NCBI GenBank assembly: GCA_031263195.1
Contig: JAISGD010000029.1
Coordinates: 1-41,861, forward strand
DNA: 41,861 nucleotides
Source of the DNA: Campylobacteraceae bacterium
GTDB lineage: Bacteria > Campylobacterota > Campylobacteria > Campylobacterales > Campylobacteraceae
Reading direction: 5' to 3'
A model generated the notes under the pieces. That model ran no database searches and was not told the origin of the DNA. It saw only the letters and a list, made by a program, of their open reading frames with translations. Shown in pieces: positions 1-10,361 of the stretch (positions are counted from its first letter, which is position 1; each line of letters starts with the position of its first letter). A program made the position numbers and the translations under genes.

Positions 1-124
1 CTGTCACAAATATCTTTGTTTACTGATGAGAGTTGCAGGTGATGAAGAGTAAGATTGGTTGAGTTTCTGTCATTCATGAATATTTGACACTCTAATTACA
101 TGTTTCTCATTCAAACTCTCTATT
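1..124 (-). pseudogene. Degenerate LVIVD repeat remnant downstream of the giant gene
   Basis: Read on the minus strand, the 3' flank just past the stop still resembles one LVIVD unit. A segment corresponding to ACTCTCATCAG...AAAGATATTTGTGACAG aligns with the coding pattern for LSSDxTKxFVTD, but it is interrupted by frameshifts and stops. It may be the decayed end of an originally longer repeat block. The window starts here, so its full extent is unseen. Confidence 0.45.
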
Positions 125-3100
125 CTAAAACCCCTCAATGTCTATTATCTTTAAACCTCCATCACCATCAGCTATAAACGCTTTTGTTTCGTCTGACGAG
201 AGAGCGATACCATAGCCCGACATAGGGAGCTGACCGATAAGAGTTGGATTTGCAGGATTTCTCACATCTATTATCTTTAATCCGTAATAATCATCAACCG
301 TAAACACTTTTGACTCATCTGATGAGAGAACGATATCGTAGATATATGATGATGTATCAAACTGACCGATAAGAGTTGGATTTGCAGGATTGCTTACATC
401 TATTATCTTTAAACCATCATTATCGGTTATAAATGCTTTTGTATTGTCTGACGAGATAGCAACAGCTTCAACATATGGCAACGTGTCAAACCAACCAAGA
501 AGAGTTGGATTTGCAGGATTGCTTACATCTATTATCTTTAAACCATCATCATCGGTCACAAATACTTTCGTATCGTCCGACGAGAGAACGATATCGTAAA
601 TATACAATGGTGTATCAAGTTTATCTATAAGGGTTGGGTTAGCAGAGTCACTTACGTCTATTATCTTTAAACCCTCATCATCGGTTACAAACGCTTTCGT
701 ATCGTCCGACGAGAGAGTTACAGTCCAAGCATATGATAATATATCAGTCTGACCGATAATTCTGTTTTTAGTATCTAATGTTAATTTTATAGTATTGCTG
801 TTACCGCATGTACTTACTGCATATATATTTGTGGTATATTTACTGCCCTCCGATACAGTAGTAGTCTTTACGTAAATCAATCCGTCTTCTGTAATATCAA
901 ATACAGAGTTATCGTCCAATACAAACTCCGTTATTTCGCAATACGTATCAGAGACTATTCTTATCCCTCCTATTTCTTCATCCATATATATTGTTTCATA
1001 TAAAACATTAATATAAGTATTCTGTAAAGCAGGAGACGTATCTCCCATATCTCCAACATAAATATAAGCTGTTTCCACATTACTGCCGCCAAATTCATTG
1101 ACAGCTTTAACGGATAGAGCATAACTGTTTTTACTCTCATAGTCCAGATTTGCTCCGTCATTTACAACTATAGTTCCATTGTTGTAAGCTTTGAAGTTTT
1201 CATTTCCTTCACCATCTAAAGTTATTGATATTACGGGTGAACTGCCGTTATTAATGTCTAACTGTCCGACAAATGTTTCTGCAGGAGAGTTTTCATCTAT
1301 ATGAAAATAAATATAACTTGGAATAACAGGCGGATTATCCGGCAAATCATTCACATAAATACGGATATTTACCGTAATACTGTCACCAAAGGCATTTGTC
1401 GCCTTAACATATATCCGGCTATAAACTCTTTTATCCTCATAGTTCAGATTTGCTCCCTCTTTTACAACTATCGTTCCGTTACTGTAGACTTTGAAGTTTT
1501 CGCTTCCTTCACCGCTTAAAGTTACAGACGTTACGGGCGAACCGTTATCATCTATCTGCAACTGTCCGACAAATGTTTCTGCAGGGGAGTTCTCATCTAT
1601 ATAAAATAGCCAATCATCGTGCATTACGGGCGGCAATTGATTATTTATAAAATTCTCAATATCTATTATCTTTAAACCGCTGCCGTCAGCAACAAACGCT
1701 TTTGTATTATCTGATGAGAGAGCGATATCGTAGGCATTCGATAGAGGAATTTGACTGATAAGAACAGGATTTGCGGGATTGCTTACGTCTATTATCTTCA
1801 AACCGTCATAATAATCGGCTACAAACGCTTTCGTATCGTCTGATGAGAGAACAACGGCTCTTGCATATGACATCATACCGATTTGACCAATAGGGGCAGG
1901 TTCGGCAGGATTACTCACGTCTATTATCTTTAAACTATAGCCGTCAGCCACAAATGCTTTTGTATCGTCTGATGAGAGAACAATATCTAAAGCATATGAT
2001 GTATCAAATTGATTTATAAGAGCAGGTTCGGCAGGATTACTTATGTCTATTATTTTTAATCCACCGGTATAATCAGCTACAAATGCTTTTGTTTCGTCTG
2101 ATGAGAGAGTGACGGCTTCGGCATACGATGATACATTAAATTGACCTATAGGAACAGGATTGACAGGATTACTTATGTCTATTATCTTGAAACTACCCTG
2201 ATCAGTTACAAATGCTTTTGTATCATCTGATGAGAGAGTAACATACTGAGCATCGCGTGTATTAATCTGACCGATAAGAGCAGGCTCAGCAGGATCGTAT
2301 ATGTCTATTATCTTTAACCTGCCGCTATAAGAATCAGTTACAAATGCTTTTGTTTCGTCTGATGAGAGAGTGACATCATAAGCATATGTATTAAACTGAC
2401 CGGCAAGAGAAGGACTGAGAGGATTTATTACATCTATTATCTTTAAGCCTCCATAGCCACCAGTTACAAATGCTTTTGTATCGTCTGATGAAAGAGCGAT
2501 ACCGTAAGCGTAATGCGGTAACGTATCAAACTGACCGATAATCCTGCTTTTGGTATCTATTGTCAGTTTTATAGTATTGCTGTTACCGCATGTGCTTAAA
2601 GCATACACATTCATAGTGTAGTCGTTATTCGCCGACACAACGGTATTTGTATAAATTTCACCGTTATCTCTGATATTAAATACAGAGTTATCATCAATCA
2701 CATATCCTGTTATATCGCAATGTATGGTCGAACCTACTCTTATAGCGCCTATTGTTTTATCTGCAAGTATTGTTTTATACATACTAAAGTAAGAATCCTG
2801 TAAAACAGGAAGAGTATCTTTTAGGTTATTTAAATAGATATCAATATCTGCTATGTTGCTGTCGCCAAATACATTTGAGGCTTGAACCGACAAATAGTAA
2901 AAGTTTTTACTCTCATAGTCCAGATTTGCTCCCTCATTTACAACTACCGTTCCATTATTGTAAACTTTGAAGTTTTCATTTCCTTCGCCGTCTAACATAA
3001 CAGATGTTACGGGCGAACTGCCGTTATCAATGTCTAACTGTCCGACAAATGTTTCTGCCGGAGAGTTTTCGTTTATGTAAAAATAATATGAAACTCCAGT

Positions 3101-6100
3101 AATAGCAGGAGGAAAATCAGGCAGATTATTCAGATAAATACGAACAGTTACCGTATTACTGCTGCCGGCAATATTGTCTGCTTTGACTTTGAGGTCGAAT
3201 ACCTTTTTACTCTCATAGTCCAGATTTGCTCCTTCATTTACAACTACCGTTCCGTTATTGTAAGCTTTAAAGTTTTCGGCTCCTTCGCCGTCTAACATAA
3301 CAGATGTTACAGGTGAATCGTAGCTGCTTATACTTAACTGTCCGATAAATGTGTTAGCCGGAGAGTTTTCGTTTATAGAAAAATAATATGAAACTCCGGT
3401 AATAGTCGGCGGTATATCCGGCAGATTATTGATATTAATAGTTACATCAACTATATTACTCTCACCGTATATATTGTCTGCTTTGACTTTGAGGTTAAAT
3501 ACCTTTTTACTCTCATAGTCTAAATTGGCTGAATTTGTTACGGTTATTTGACCGTTACTGTCTATAGCAAACCAGTCACTGTTTGTACCGTTTAGTATGG
3601 TAAAAGAGGTTATCGGACTGTTTCCGTGAGAGTATACGGCAACACTGCCGACTATTGTGTTTGCAGGCGAGTTTTCATCAACGCTTAATGTTGTCGGTAT
3701 CAGTATGGGTTCTTCATCGGGAGCATTTACAACGTTTATCGTTATATTGACGGATTTACTGACATCATGAGAGTTTGAAGCTATGACCTGGAGGTTATAA
3801 ACACTCTTTGATTCATAGTCTATCTTAGCCCTTGTGGCTACTTTGATAAGTCCCGTTGAGTCTACGGTAAAGTATTCGGACTCTCCGCTTAGAGTAAAAG
3901 AGGTTATTTGGCTTTTACCGTTTGAACCGACTTTTACATATCCTGCTATCTCACCTCCGTAAGAGTTCTCCATAATGTTTAGAACTGTATCTTTTAATAC
4001 CGGAGCATCGTCTATAAGCGTAACGGAAGCTGTGCTTTGAGCAGTATTGCCGATGCTATTTGTAGCTTTGATAGTAAATGTATATATATTTTTAATATCA
4101 TAATTGATATTGACTCCCTCTTTTATTCTTATCGTTCCGTCCGCATCTATCGTGAAATACTCGGCATCGCCGCCTATGAGCTCAAACGCAGTTATAGGAC
4201 TTGCACCGTAAGAGTAAGAGGGTTTGCCTATAGCTGTTCCGCCCTCTAGTCCTTCCATGATTGAAACGCTGAAGTTACGCAAAGACGGCACATCGCCTAT
4301 AACAGTTATCTTTACTTTAGCTTTACTGCCTGAAGCGTTTGCTTCAAGATTGAAAACTTGTCCTACGCTCAAACCTCTATTATCTATCAAAATTATAACA
4401 CCGTTTGAGTTTATGCTAAATCTTTCGCTTCCCGTACCGCTTAGAGTAAAACTATCGGGCACAGTGTAACCGTAACTGTATGCTATTTTTCCAACAACAG
4501 AGTTATTTTCGGCGCTGACATATATATTTGCGTTGAAATCATAAAGCGATATACTACTATCTGCTTCCGAAGATACGATATTTATATTTACTGTTCTAAT
4601 TTCACTAACGCCTTGTTCGTTTTCGGCTGATATAGACAGGCGGTAAGGGGAATCCTCTGTCTTGATGTTGGCATTCTCGGAAACTCTTATAGTTCCGTCT
4701 ATACTGACATTAAAGTTTTCAGCCCCGTATCCTTCAAGCTTAAACTCTTTTATAGCTGAAAAACCTTCGTAATAAGAGGGCTTTCCTAAGATAGTACCTT
4801 TTGCGATATCTTCTCTTATCGTTACAGAGATATCATTTAAAACAACAGGTACATCGTCGTATATATTAAACCGAACAAACGAGGGCGCGCTCTCTCCGAA
4901 AGTATTCGCGGCGATTACCATGAGGTTATAGACTTTATCGCTCAAAGTTATATTCTCGCCCTGCGCTACGGTTATTTTGCCGCTATTGTCTATATTGAAG
5001 TATTCTGCCCCGTATCCTTCGAGCCTCATACTTGTTACGGGATATCCCATATTATTTACGCTTATCGTTCCTACATGATAGCCGTTCGGCATATTTTCAA
5101 AAATATAACCTTCAATACTATTTGTTATCACGGGAGAGTTGTCGGCGGTTACTGTGATATATACGGATTCGGCAGGAGAGTTGCCGTAAGCGTTTGTATC
5201 GGTAACTTGCAGACTGTATATCCTCTTTTGTTCATAAACGAGATTGGCGTTTTGAGAGACTTTGAGATTGCCTTGGTTGTCTACTTCAAAGTTTTCGGCT
5301 CCCACTCCGCTTAATGTAAACATATGTACAGGACTTTCGCTGACGCAGTCAGTATCTATCCTGCCGATGACAGTTCCTATCAAGGCATCTTCGTTTACGC
5401 TGAAATATCCGCCTTTTACTAAAGGCTTGGCGTACAGTTTGAAACTATCTTCATATATATCTTCGCCTTTATGGATTTTATTGATAATAGGCATAAATTC
5501 ATTACGGTAACTTCTGTATAGTTTATCCATATCATTATAAGGAGTAAAATACAAAGCGTCTATGGTATTGGTAACATTGTCCAAATTTATATCGGTCTTT
5601 AAAAGACACTTTACAGTTTCATCGCTTTTACTTATAAATTTAGACAAATCATCTTTATCATAATACTGTTTGGATATCTGATAAGCCATTTCAGTCAGGA
5701 TGTTCAGTTTAAAGCCTATGTTTTTCAAGGCACTTCCGCTTGTTACGGCTCTTACGCTTCCTAAATTGATAACGGGGTTATTGATATCAACCACTTTATC
5801 ATCGTTCGCATCTATATCTACCCCGCCTTTTGCTTCAACTATATAAAGCTTCTCGTCCGAAAGAGCGTCTATTATCTCTCTTGGCATAGCAATGACGCCT
5901 GCTGTGTAGATAGACGAACCATAAGAAGAGATTTCTGAATATAGAGGGTTTGAACCTTTGTCTGCGGTAAGATTATAATCCTTAAGTTCGTAAATACTTA
6001 TATTCGCTCCGGCTAACGGCCCAAGCAATGCCTGCGATATATGCCAGATGATAGAGTAGATATAGCCTTTTGCTGGAGAAGGAACATATGTAGCAGTCCA

Positions 6101-7984
6101 GCCTCCGGTTGAGTTTGTGATAGGAACATATCCTCCGCTGTAGCCTCCTCCTGTATATCCGCTACTGTGATAATATACAGACTTACTGTGTGTTCTAAAA
6201 GAATCCCCCAGTATAACCTCTATTTTTCTATCTTCCACCTTTATGTCTGCTATATGACCTCTGCTTAAACCATCCAATACCTTTAAGCTGACTACTCTTA
6301 TCTCATCATGACCCGGTACTGTTATGCGCACTCTGACATCTTGCATCTCTTTCTGACTCGCGTTTATATCAGAAGCGCTGTATGTAATATACACGGGATA
6401 GAGTCCGGGCTTTAGACCTGCTCCTATAGCTGCACTTTCACTCGGAGAGTAGAAATGCTCCATAAGCTGACATTCGTCTTTCACATCATGTACTCCGGCA
6501 GGGAATACTACATTTAAATCCATATCCGCATCTGTGTTTTCCCAAGAAACGCTTACTTCTACAAAACCGGATGTGGGTTCCGTGATAAGATCGATGGAAT
6601 CGTCTATGCTTTCAAGCGTCTCGTTATTTTCATCTTTTAACAAATAGCATATGTTCTTGCCTATTGTAGGATCAACGCTGTCCCCGTAAGCGCTCTTTGC
6701 TCTCACGTATTCGCCGTTTTTCAAAGGATAGAGTTTGCCGTAAGTATAATCGTCTGCGTCAAACGGATAGACAAGCGACTGCACATATTGGTTTAGGCTG
6801 TCGTCGTACATATGTTTAGCATATTTCAGCTTATATTTGCAAAGGTTTAAAACATTGCAGGAACCGTTCTTTTTAATTTTCCACTGTGAAAGAGCAAAAT
6901 AAGGCGATTGTATATAATCTTTTAAAACAGTTATGATTGTACTATATGCTGGATTTGCTTTTTCAATAACTTCAATACCATTATCAACCTTAAATACAGG
7001 CATCATATAATACTCAAACGCATTAAACTTGAGATTTTTTACATCGTAGTCTGCCCCGAAATCATGCTGTCGCAAACAAGAATCCAACAAATAATCGTCT
7101 CTAAAATAAACTCCATTAGCGCACGGCAGAGTCTGTCCTTCGTATCTGCTTTCATCTTCGGGTTTTACGATGATGCGTACATATCTCATAGGATTTTCCA
7201 CAACACCGTCTGATATCTCTGCGACAGGGTCGTTGTCAAAAGCAACCGCCGTTGACTCTCCTAAGAGATTTTTTGACGGAGAGGCTATGGCTATCGCTTT
7301 GATATAATGCGTCATCCACGAGTTGTGACTCTCTATCGCTTTATATATTTCGTTAAAAAAGAAATTACCTTGAGCATGCGCAATGACTACCACGCGATGT
7401 CCCGATCTCACGCTTTCTCTTACATCCGCTATTTGCCGAGTGAAATCTTTATCATGCATAATATCGCTTGCAAGTCCGATTGCGCTTGGTATGACAGAGC
7501 ATATGTCTGATGTGAAAAACAGTTCTACTAGATTTTTCAAAAATGTAATTTCAAACCAATTTTGTATGGGATCTACGACAAGTTCTACGATTAGTCCCTC
7601 AAACATACTTTTTATCGCTTCTAAACGCCCGCCTGTTAACAACCCGCATCCGCCGCTATAAGCAATATCCACCATCACCCAAAACCATCTATCGTCTGCT
7701 TTTCCCTGTTTGAATGACTCTAATGTATCCCAAAACTCACCGTATGTATCATTGTAAAGGAGTTTGTAGTCGGTTTCTTTATCCATAGCGGTTTCGTTGT
7801 TATGATATATCTCTTTTTTGGCAGCTTGCTTAATTATTTTAAATAATGCATTCTTTGCATCATTTTCTGTTACTAACATACCATTAACATGATAGATATC
7901 AGTAATTCTTTCATCTATTATGATATCTTGAGCATTCAGAAATATAGGAAATAAAAATATTAAAGATAAAATTAGCTTTTTCAT
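125..7984 (-). CDS. Giant exported repeat protein: inactive lipase-like head, cadherin-like repeats, two LVIVD propellers
   Basis: This encodes 2619 residues with a Sec signal peptide (residues 1-18, LNA-Q cleavage). Residues about 186-215 resemble the nucleophile elbow of alpha/beta hydrolases, but the motif reads AHAQG (202-206) with Ala204 where the catalytic Ser should be. Residues about 472-560 resemble a DUF2135/YfaP-type domain (WENTDADMDLNV). A Gly/Tyr-rich stretch lies near 605-630. From about 857 there are roughly ten cadherin-like repeats (INENSPAETFVGQL type), then seven LVIVD repeats (1812-2112), three more cadherin-like repeats (2115-2400) and five LVIVD repeats to the C-terminus. 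The ATG has an AGGAAAG site inside the end of the upstream lipoprotein gene, so the two are probably co-translated. A role as a surface or secreted adhesion or binding protein is inferred. No membrane anchor is visible. Confidence 0.9.
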   Translation of the reverse strand: MKKLILSLIFLFPIFLNAQDIIIDERITDIYHVNGMLVTENDAKNALFKIIKQAAKKEIYHNNETAMDKETDYKLLYNDTYGEFWDTLESFKQGKADDRWFWVMVDIAYSGGCGLLTGGRLEAIKSMFEGLIVELVVDPIQNWFEITFLKNLVELFFTSDICSVIPSAIGLASDIMHDKDFTRQIADVRESVRSGHRVVVIAHAQGNFFFNEIYKAIESHNSWMTHYIKAIAIASPSKNLLGESTAVAFDNDPVAEISDGVVENPMRYVRIIVKPEDESRYEGQTLPCANGVYFRDDYLLDSCLRQHDFGADYDVKNLKFNAFEYYMMPVFKVDNGIEVIEKANPAYSTIITVLKDYIQSPYFALSQWKIKKNGSCNVLNLCKYKLKYAKHMYDDSLNQYVQSLVYPFDADDYTYGKLYPLKNGEYVRAKSAYGDSVDPTIGKNICYLLKDENNETLESIDDSIDLITEPTSGFVEVSVSWENTDADMDLNVVFPAGVHDVKDECQLMEHFYSPSESAAIGAGLKPGLYPVYITYSASDINASQKEMQDVRVRITVPGHDEIRVVSLKVLDGLSRGHIADIKVEDRKIEVILGDSFRTHSKSVYYHSSGYTGGGYSGGYVPITNSTGGWTATYVPSPAKGYIYSIIWHISQALLGPLAGANISIYELKDYNLTADKGSNPLYSEISSYGSSIYTAGVIAMPREIIDALSDEKLYIVEAKGGVDIDANDDKVVDINNPVINLGSVRAVTSGSALKNIGFKLNILTEMAYQISKQYYDKDDLSKFISKSDETVKCLLKTDINLDNVTNTIDALYFTPYNDMDKLYRSYRNEFMPIINKIHKGEDIYEDSFKLYAKPLVKGGYFSVNEDALIGTVIGRIDTDCVSESPVHMFTLSGVGAENFEVDNQGNLKVSQNANLVYEQKRIYSLQVTDTNAYGNSPAESVYITVTADNSPVITNSIEGYIFENMPNGYHVGTISVNNMGYPVTSMRLEGYGAEYFNIDNSGKITVAQGENITLSDKVYNLMVIAANTFGESAPSFVRFNIYDDVPVVLNDISVTIREDIAKGTILGKPSYYEGFSAIKEFKLEGYGAENFNVSIDGTIRVSENANIKTEDSPYRLSISAENEQGVSEIRTVNINIVSSEADSSISLYDFNANIYVSAENNSVVGKIAYSYGYTVPDSFTLSGTGSERFSINSNGVIILIDNRGLSVGQVFNLEANASGSKAKVKITVIGDVPSLRNFSVSIMEGLEGGTAIGKPSYSYGASPITAFELIGGDAEYFTIDADGTIRIKEGVNINYDIKNIYTFTIKATNSIGNTAQSTASVTLIDDAPVLKDTVLNIMENSYGGEIAGYVKVGSNGKSQITSFTLSGESEYFTVDSTGLIKVATRAKIDYESKSVYNLQVIASNSHDVSKSVNITINVVNAPDEEPILIPTTLSVDENSPANTIVGSVAVYSHGNSPITSFTILNGTNSDWFAIDSNGQITVTNSANLDYESKKVFNLKVKADNIYGESNIVDVTININNLPDIPPTITGVSYYFSINENSPANTFIGQLSISSYDSPVTSVMLDGEGAENFKAYNNGTVVVNEGANLDYESKKVFDLKVKADNIAGSSNTVTVRIYLNNLPDFPPAITGVSYYFYINENSPAETFVGQLDIDNGSSPVTSVMLDGEGNENFKVYNNGTVVVNEGANLDYESKNFYYLSVQASNVFGDSNIADIDIYLNNLKDTLPVLQDSYFSMYKTILADKTIGAIRVGSTIHCDITGYVIDDNSVFNIRDNGEIYTNTVVSANNDYTMNVYALSTCGNSNTIKLTIDTKSRIIGQFDTLPHYAYGIALSSDDTKAFVTGGYGGLKIIDVINPLSPSLAGQFNTYAYDVTLSSDETKAFVTDSYSGRLKIIDIYDPAEPALIGQINTRDAQYVTLSSDDTKAFVTDQGSFKIIDISNPVNPVPIGQFNVSSYAEAVTLSSDETKAFVADYTGGLKIIDISNPAEPALINQFDTSYALDIVLSSDDTKAFVADGYSLKIIDVSNPAEPAPIGQIGMMSYARAVVLSSDDTKAFVADYYDGLKIIDVSNPANPVLISQIPLSNAYDIALSSDNTKAFVADGSGLKIIDIENFINNQLPPVMHDDWLFYIDENSPAETFVGQLQIDDNGSPVTSVTLSGEGSENFKVYSNGTIVVKEGANLNYEDKRVYSRIYVKATNAFGDSITVNIRIYVNDLPDNPPVIPSYIYFHIDENSPAETFVGQLDINNGSSPVISITLDGEGNENFKAYNNGTIVVNDGANLDYESKNSYALSVKAVNEFGGSNVETAYIYVGDMGDTSPALQNTYINVLYETIYMDEEIGGIRIVSDTYCEITEFVLDDNSVFDITEDGLIYVKTTTVSEGSKYTTNIYAVSTCGNSNTIKLTLDTKNRIIGQTDILSYAWTVTLSSDDTKAFVTDDEGLKIIDVSDSANPTLIDKLDTPLYIYDIVLSSDDTKVFVTDDDGLKIIDVSNPANPTLLGWFDTLPYVEAVAISSDNTKAFITDNDGLKIIDVSNPANPTLIGQFDTSSYIYDIVLSSDESKVFTVDDYYGLKIIDVRNPANPTLIGQLPMSGYGIALSSDETKAFIADGDGGLKIIDIEGF
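128..780 (-). repeat. LVIVD repeat block 2 (5 units, about 126-129 bp each)
   Basis: These are coding tandem repeats with the pattern LSSDDTKAFVTD...GLKIIDVSNPANPTLIGQ. Bases 371-420 and 500-549 are identical over 50 bp at a 129-bp period, which indicates recent duplication or homogenisation. LVIVD repeats (PF08309) form beta-propeller blades. Five units is fewer than a usual complete propeller, so the fold may be incomplete or may pair with another chain. Confidence 0.85.
1650..2550 (-). repeat. LVIVD repeat block 1 (7 units)
   Basis: Seven successive copies of the (G/S)(L/F)KIID(V/I) motif are seen, each preceded by LSSD(D/E)TKAFV. Seven units would make one complete seven-bladed propeller. 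The block ends IDIENF and is followed by cadherin-like repeats. Block 2 ends in the matching IDIEGF and then stops, so the two blocks are copies of one cassette. Confidence 0.85.
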
Positions 7985-7985
7985 T

Positions 7986-8609
7986 TTACTTTCCTAAAAG
8001 TTCATCTACATCAAAATCACAAAAGCGTTTATATGAGCCTTTAGGAAGTGTATATACCCCTCCACTGAGTTTTTTATCATAAGTCAAATATGTTTCTATT
8101 CTCTCTTTAGTATTTAACTGCATTGTTTTAAAGGCAGTAGAAGTTAATATATCACTGTCAACAACAATAGGTTCTCCATAGTTTATTGCATCAAACTGAA
8201 AATATGTCTCACATGCCAATGTATCACTCATTTTCTGTTCTGCCTCAAGATATTTATCAGGATTAGCCAACATAAACTGATGAGCACGCCCTGCTTGAAA
8301 CCCAATCTCCGTAACAATCCTATGATGATCTTTATATCTGAATATAATCCATCTCTCTACATCGTCTCTTACCCCGTTATCGTTGCTGTCAATTCCTAAA
8401 AGCGTTGAATCATTCACAGCAGGGTCGGGACAAGGAGGAAGAGTATAACCGTTTACGACATCGCCCCCTTCGCATAAATAAATAGGTGCGGTTTGATTTG
8501 TAGCGTTTGTATTGTTGTTGGAAGCGGAACTGTCAGAATTTGACTTTTTATCACCGCAGCTTGTAAGGAATAATAGTAAAATGGTTGAGAATATAATTGT
8601 CTGTTTCAT
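7986..8609 (-). CDS. Predicted lipoprotein with a Ca-binding-like DxNDNG motif
   Basis: This encodes 207 residues from the ATG at 8609 (MKQTIIFSTILLLFLTSC). The hydrophobic segment ends in the lipobox LTSC, so Cys18 is the likely lipidated residue. An upstream in-frame ATG would put a hydrophilic extension before the signal, so it was not used. A low-complexity Ser/Asn linker follows, then a Cys-containing region and IDSNDNGVRDDVE, an Asp/Asn-rich loop like thrombospondin-3 or EF-type calcium sites. The gene ends one base before the ATG of the giant repeat protein, which suggests a functional pair at the cell envelope. The specific function is not recognised. Confidence 0.8.
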   Translation of the reverse strand: MKQTIIFSTILLLFLTSCGDKKSNSDSSASNNNTNATNQTAPIYLCEGGDVVNGYTLPPCPDPAVNDSTLLGIDSNDNGVRDDVERWIIFRYKDHHRIVTEIGFQAGRAHQFMLANPDKYLEAEQKMSDTLACETYFQFDAINYGEPIVVDSDILTSTAFKTMQLNTKERIETYLTYDKKLSGGVYTLPKGSYKRFCDFDVDELLGK

Positions 8610-8632
8610 GCTATACCCCGATAATAATTTTT

Positions 8633-8645
8633 GAATATTATCACA
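8633..8645 (-). promoter_or_regulatory. Candidate extended -10 promoter for the lipoprotein/giant protein operon
   Basis: On the minus strand TGTGATAAT lies about 28 bp upstream of the lipoprotein ATG. It matches an extended -10 (TGN plus GATAAT). No convincing -35 hexamer is present at the expected distance. Confidence 0.35.
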
Positions 8646-8837
8646 AAAATATATAAAAGATGACAGTTTTTGGTTAGAAAAAGCTCTGCTTTGCAAATAT
8701 TAAACTATGAGCCTTTATCGTTGTTTGTATTTTTTTTGCCGTTACAAAGACATATTTATTATAACAGTGAGAAATACAGACCTGTAACGAGAAAAAGATA
8801 TTGTCATTGCGGTTATCTTTTTACCTTTTACCGCTTT

Positions 8838-8978
8838 GTCATTGCGAGGAGCATAGCGACACGGCAATCTATAGAAACCGTCAATAAAGTAATGTCAGAT
8901 TATTTGATATTATCAGTGAATAAAGTTGATGTTTTTACACTGGATTGCTTCGTCACACTGTGTGTTCCTCGCAATGAC
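8838..8978. mobile_element. MITE/REP-like inverted-repeat element
   Basis: The left arm 8838-8870 begins GTCATTGCGAGGAGCATAGC. The right arm 8942-8978 ends CCTCGCAATGAC, and its reverse complement matches the left arm over most of its length. The roughly 70-bp centre is AT-rich and has no gene. Sequences of the GTCATTGCGAGGA...GCAATCC type are widespread dispersed intergenic repeats in bacteria. A plus-strand ORF across it is judged spurious. Confidence 0.6.
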
Positions 8979-9061
8979 GCGGGTGGGGAGTTTAGCTGTT
9001 TTTAATGATTTGCAATGATACTTTGCGTTATTTGGATTTTTTAGCAAGAGCAGTATATTAA

Positions 9062-9098
9062 GATAAATCCAAGCCCGTATCAGGTTACTTACAGGCTT
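9062..9098 (-). terminator. Probable terminator after purA
   Basis: A stem AAGCCTGTA / TACGGGCTT on the minus strand (9098-9090 with 9079-9071) gives nine pairs including a G-U wobble. That wobble would be a C-A mismatch in plus-strand RNA, so the hairpin suits the purA transcript. The following tract (GGATTTATCTT) is only moderately U-rich. Confidence 0.5.
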
Positions 9099-9107
9099 AG
9101 CGCGTAT

Positions 9108-10361
<1,254 letters not shown>

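Larger units (their letters stand above)
8610..9107. other. Intergenic region between the lipoprotein gene and purA
   Basis: About 500 bp without a credible gene. It holds the candidate extended -10 promoter, the inverted-repeat element at 8838-8978, an isolated GTCATTGCGG fragment near 8803 that resembles one arm of that element, and the purA terminator hairpin. Confidence 0.6.

Noticed and set aside
125-2550. Regular 126-129-bp repeats resembling a CRISPR or satellite array
   Set aside because: The units are far too long and continuous for CRISPR, have no unique spacers, and translate into LVIVD blades in one open frame.
8670-9005. Plus-strand 111-residue ORF
   Set aside because: It runs through the MITE-like inverted repeat and overlaps the promoter region of the lipoprotein gene. 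Its composition is not protein-like and there is no ribosome-binding site.
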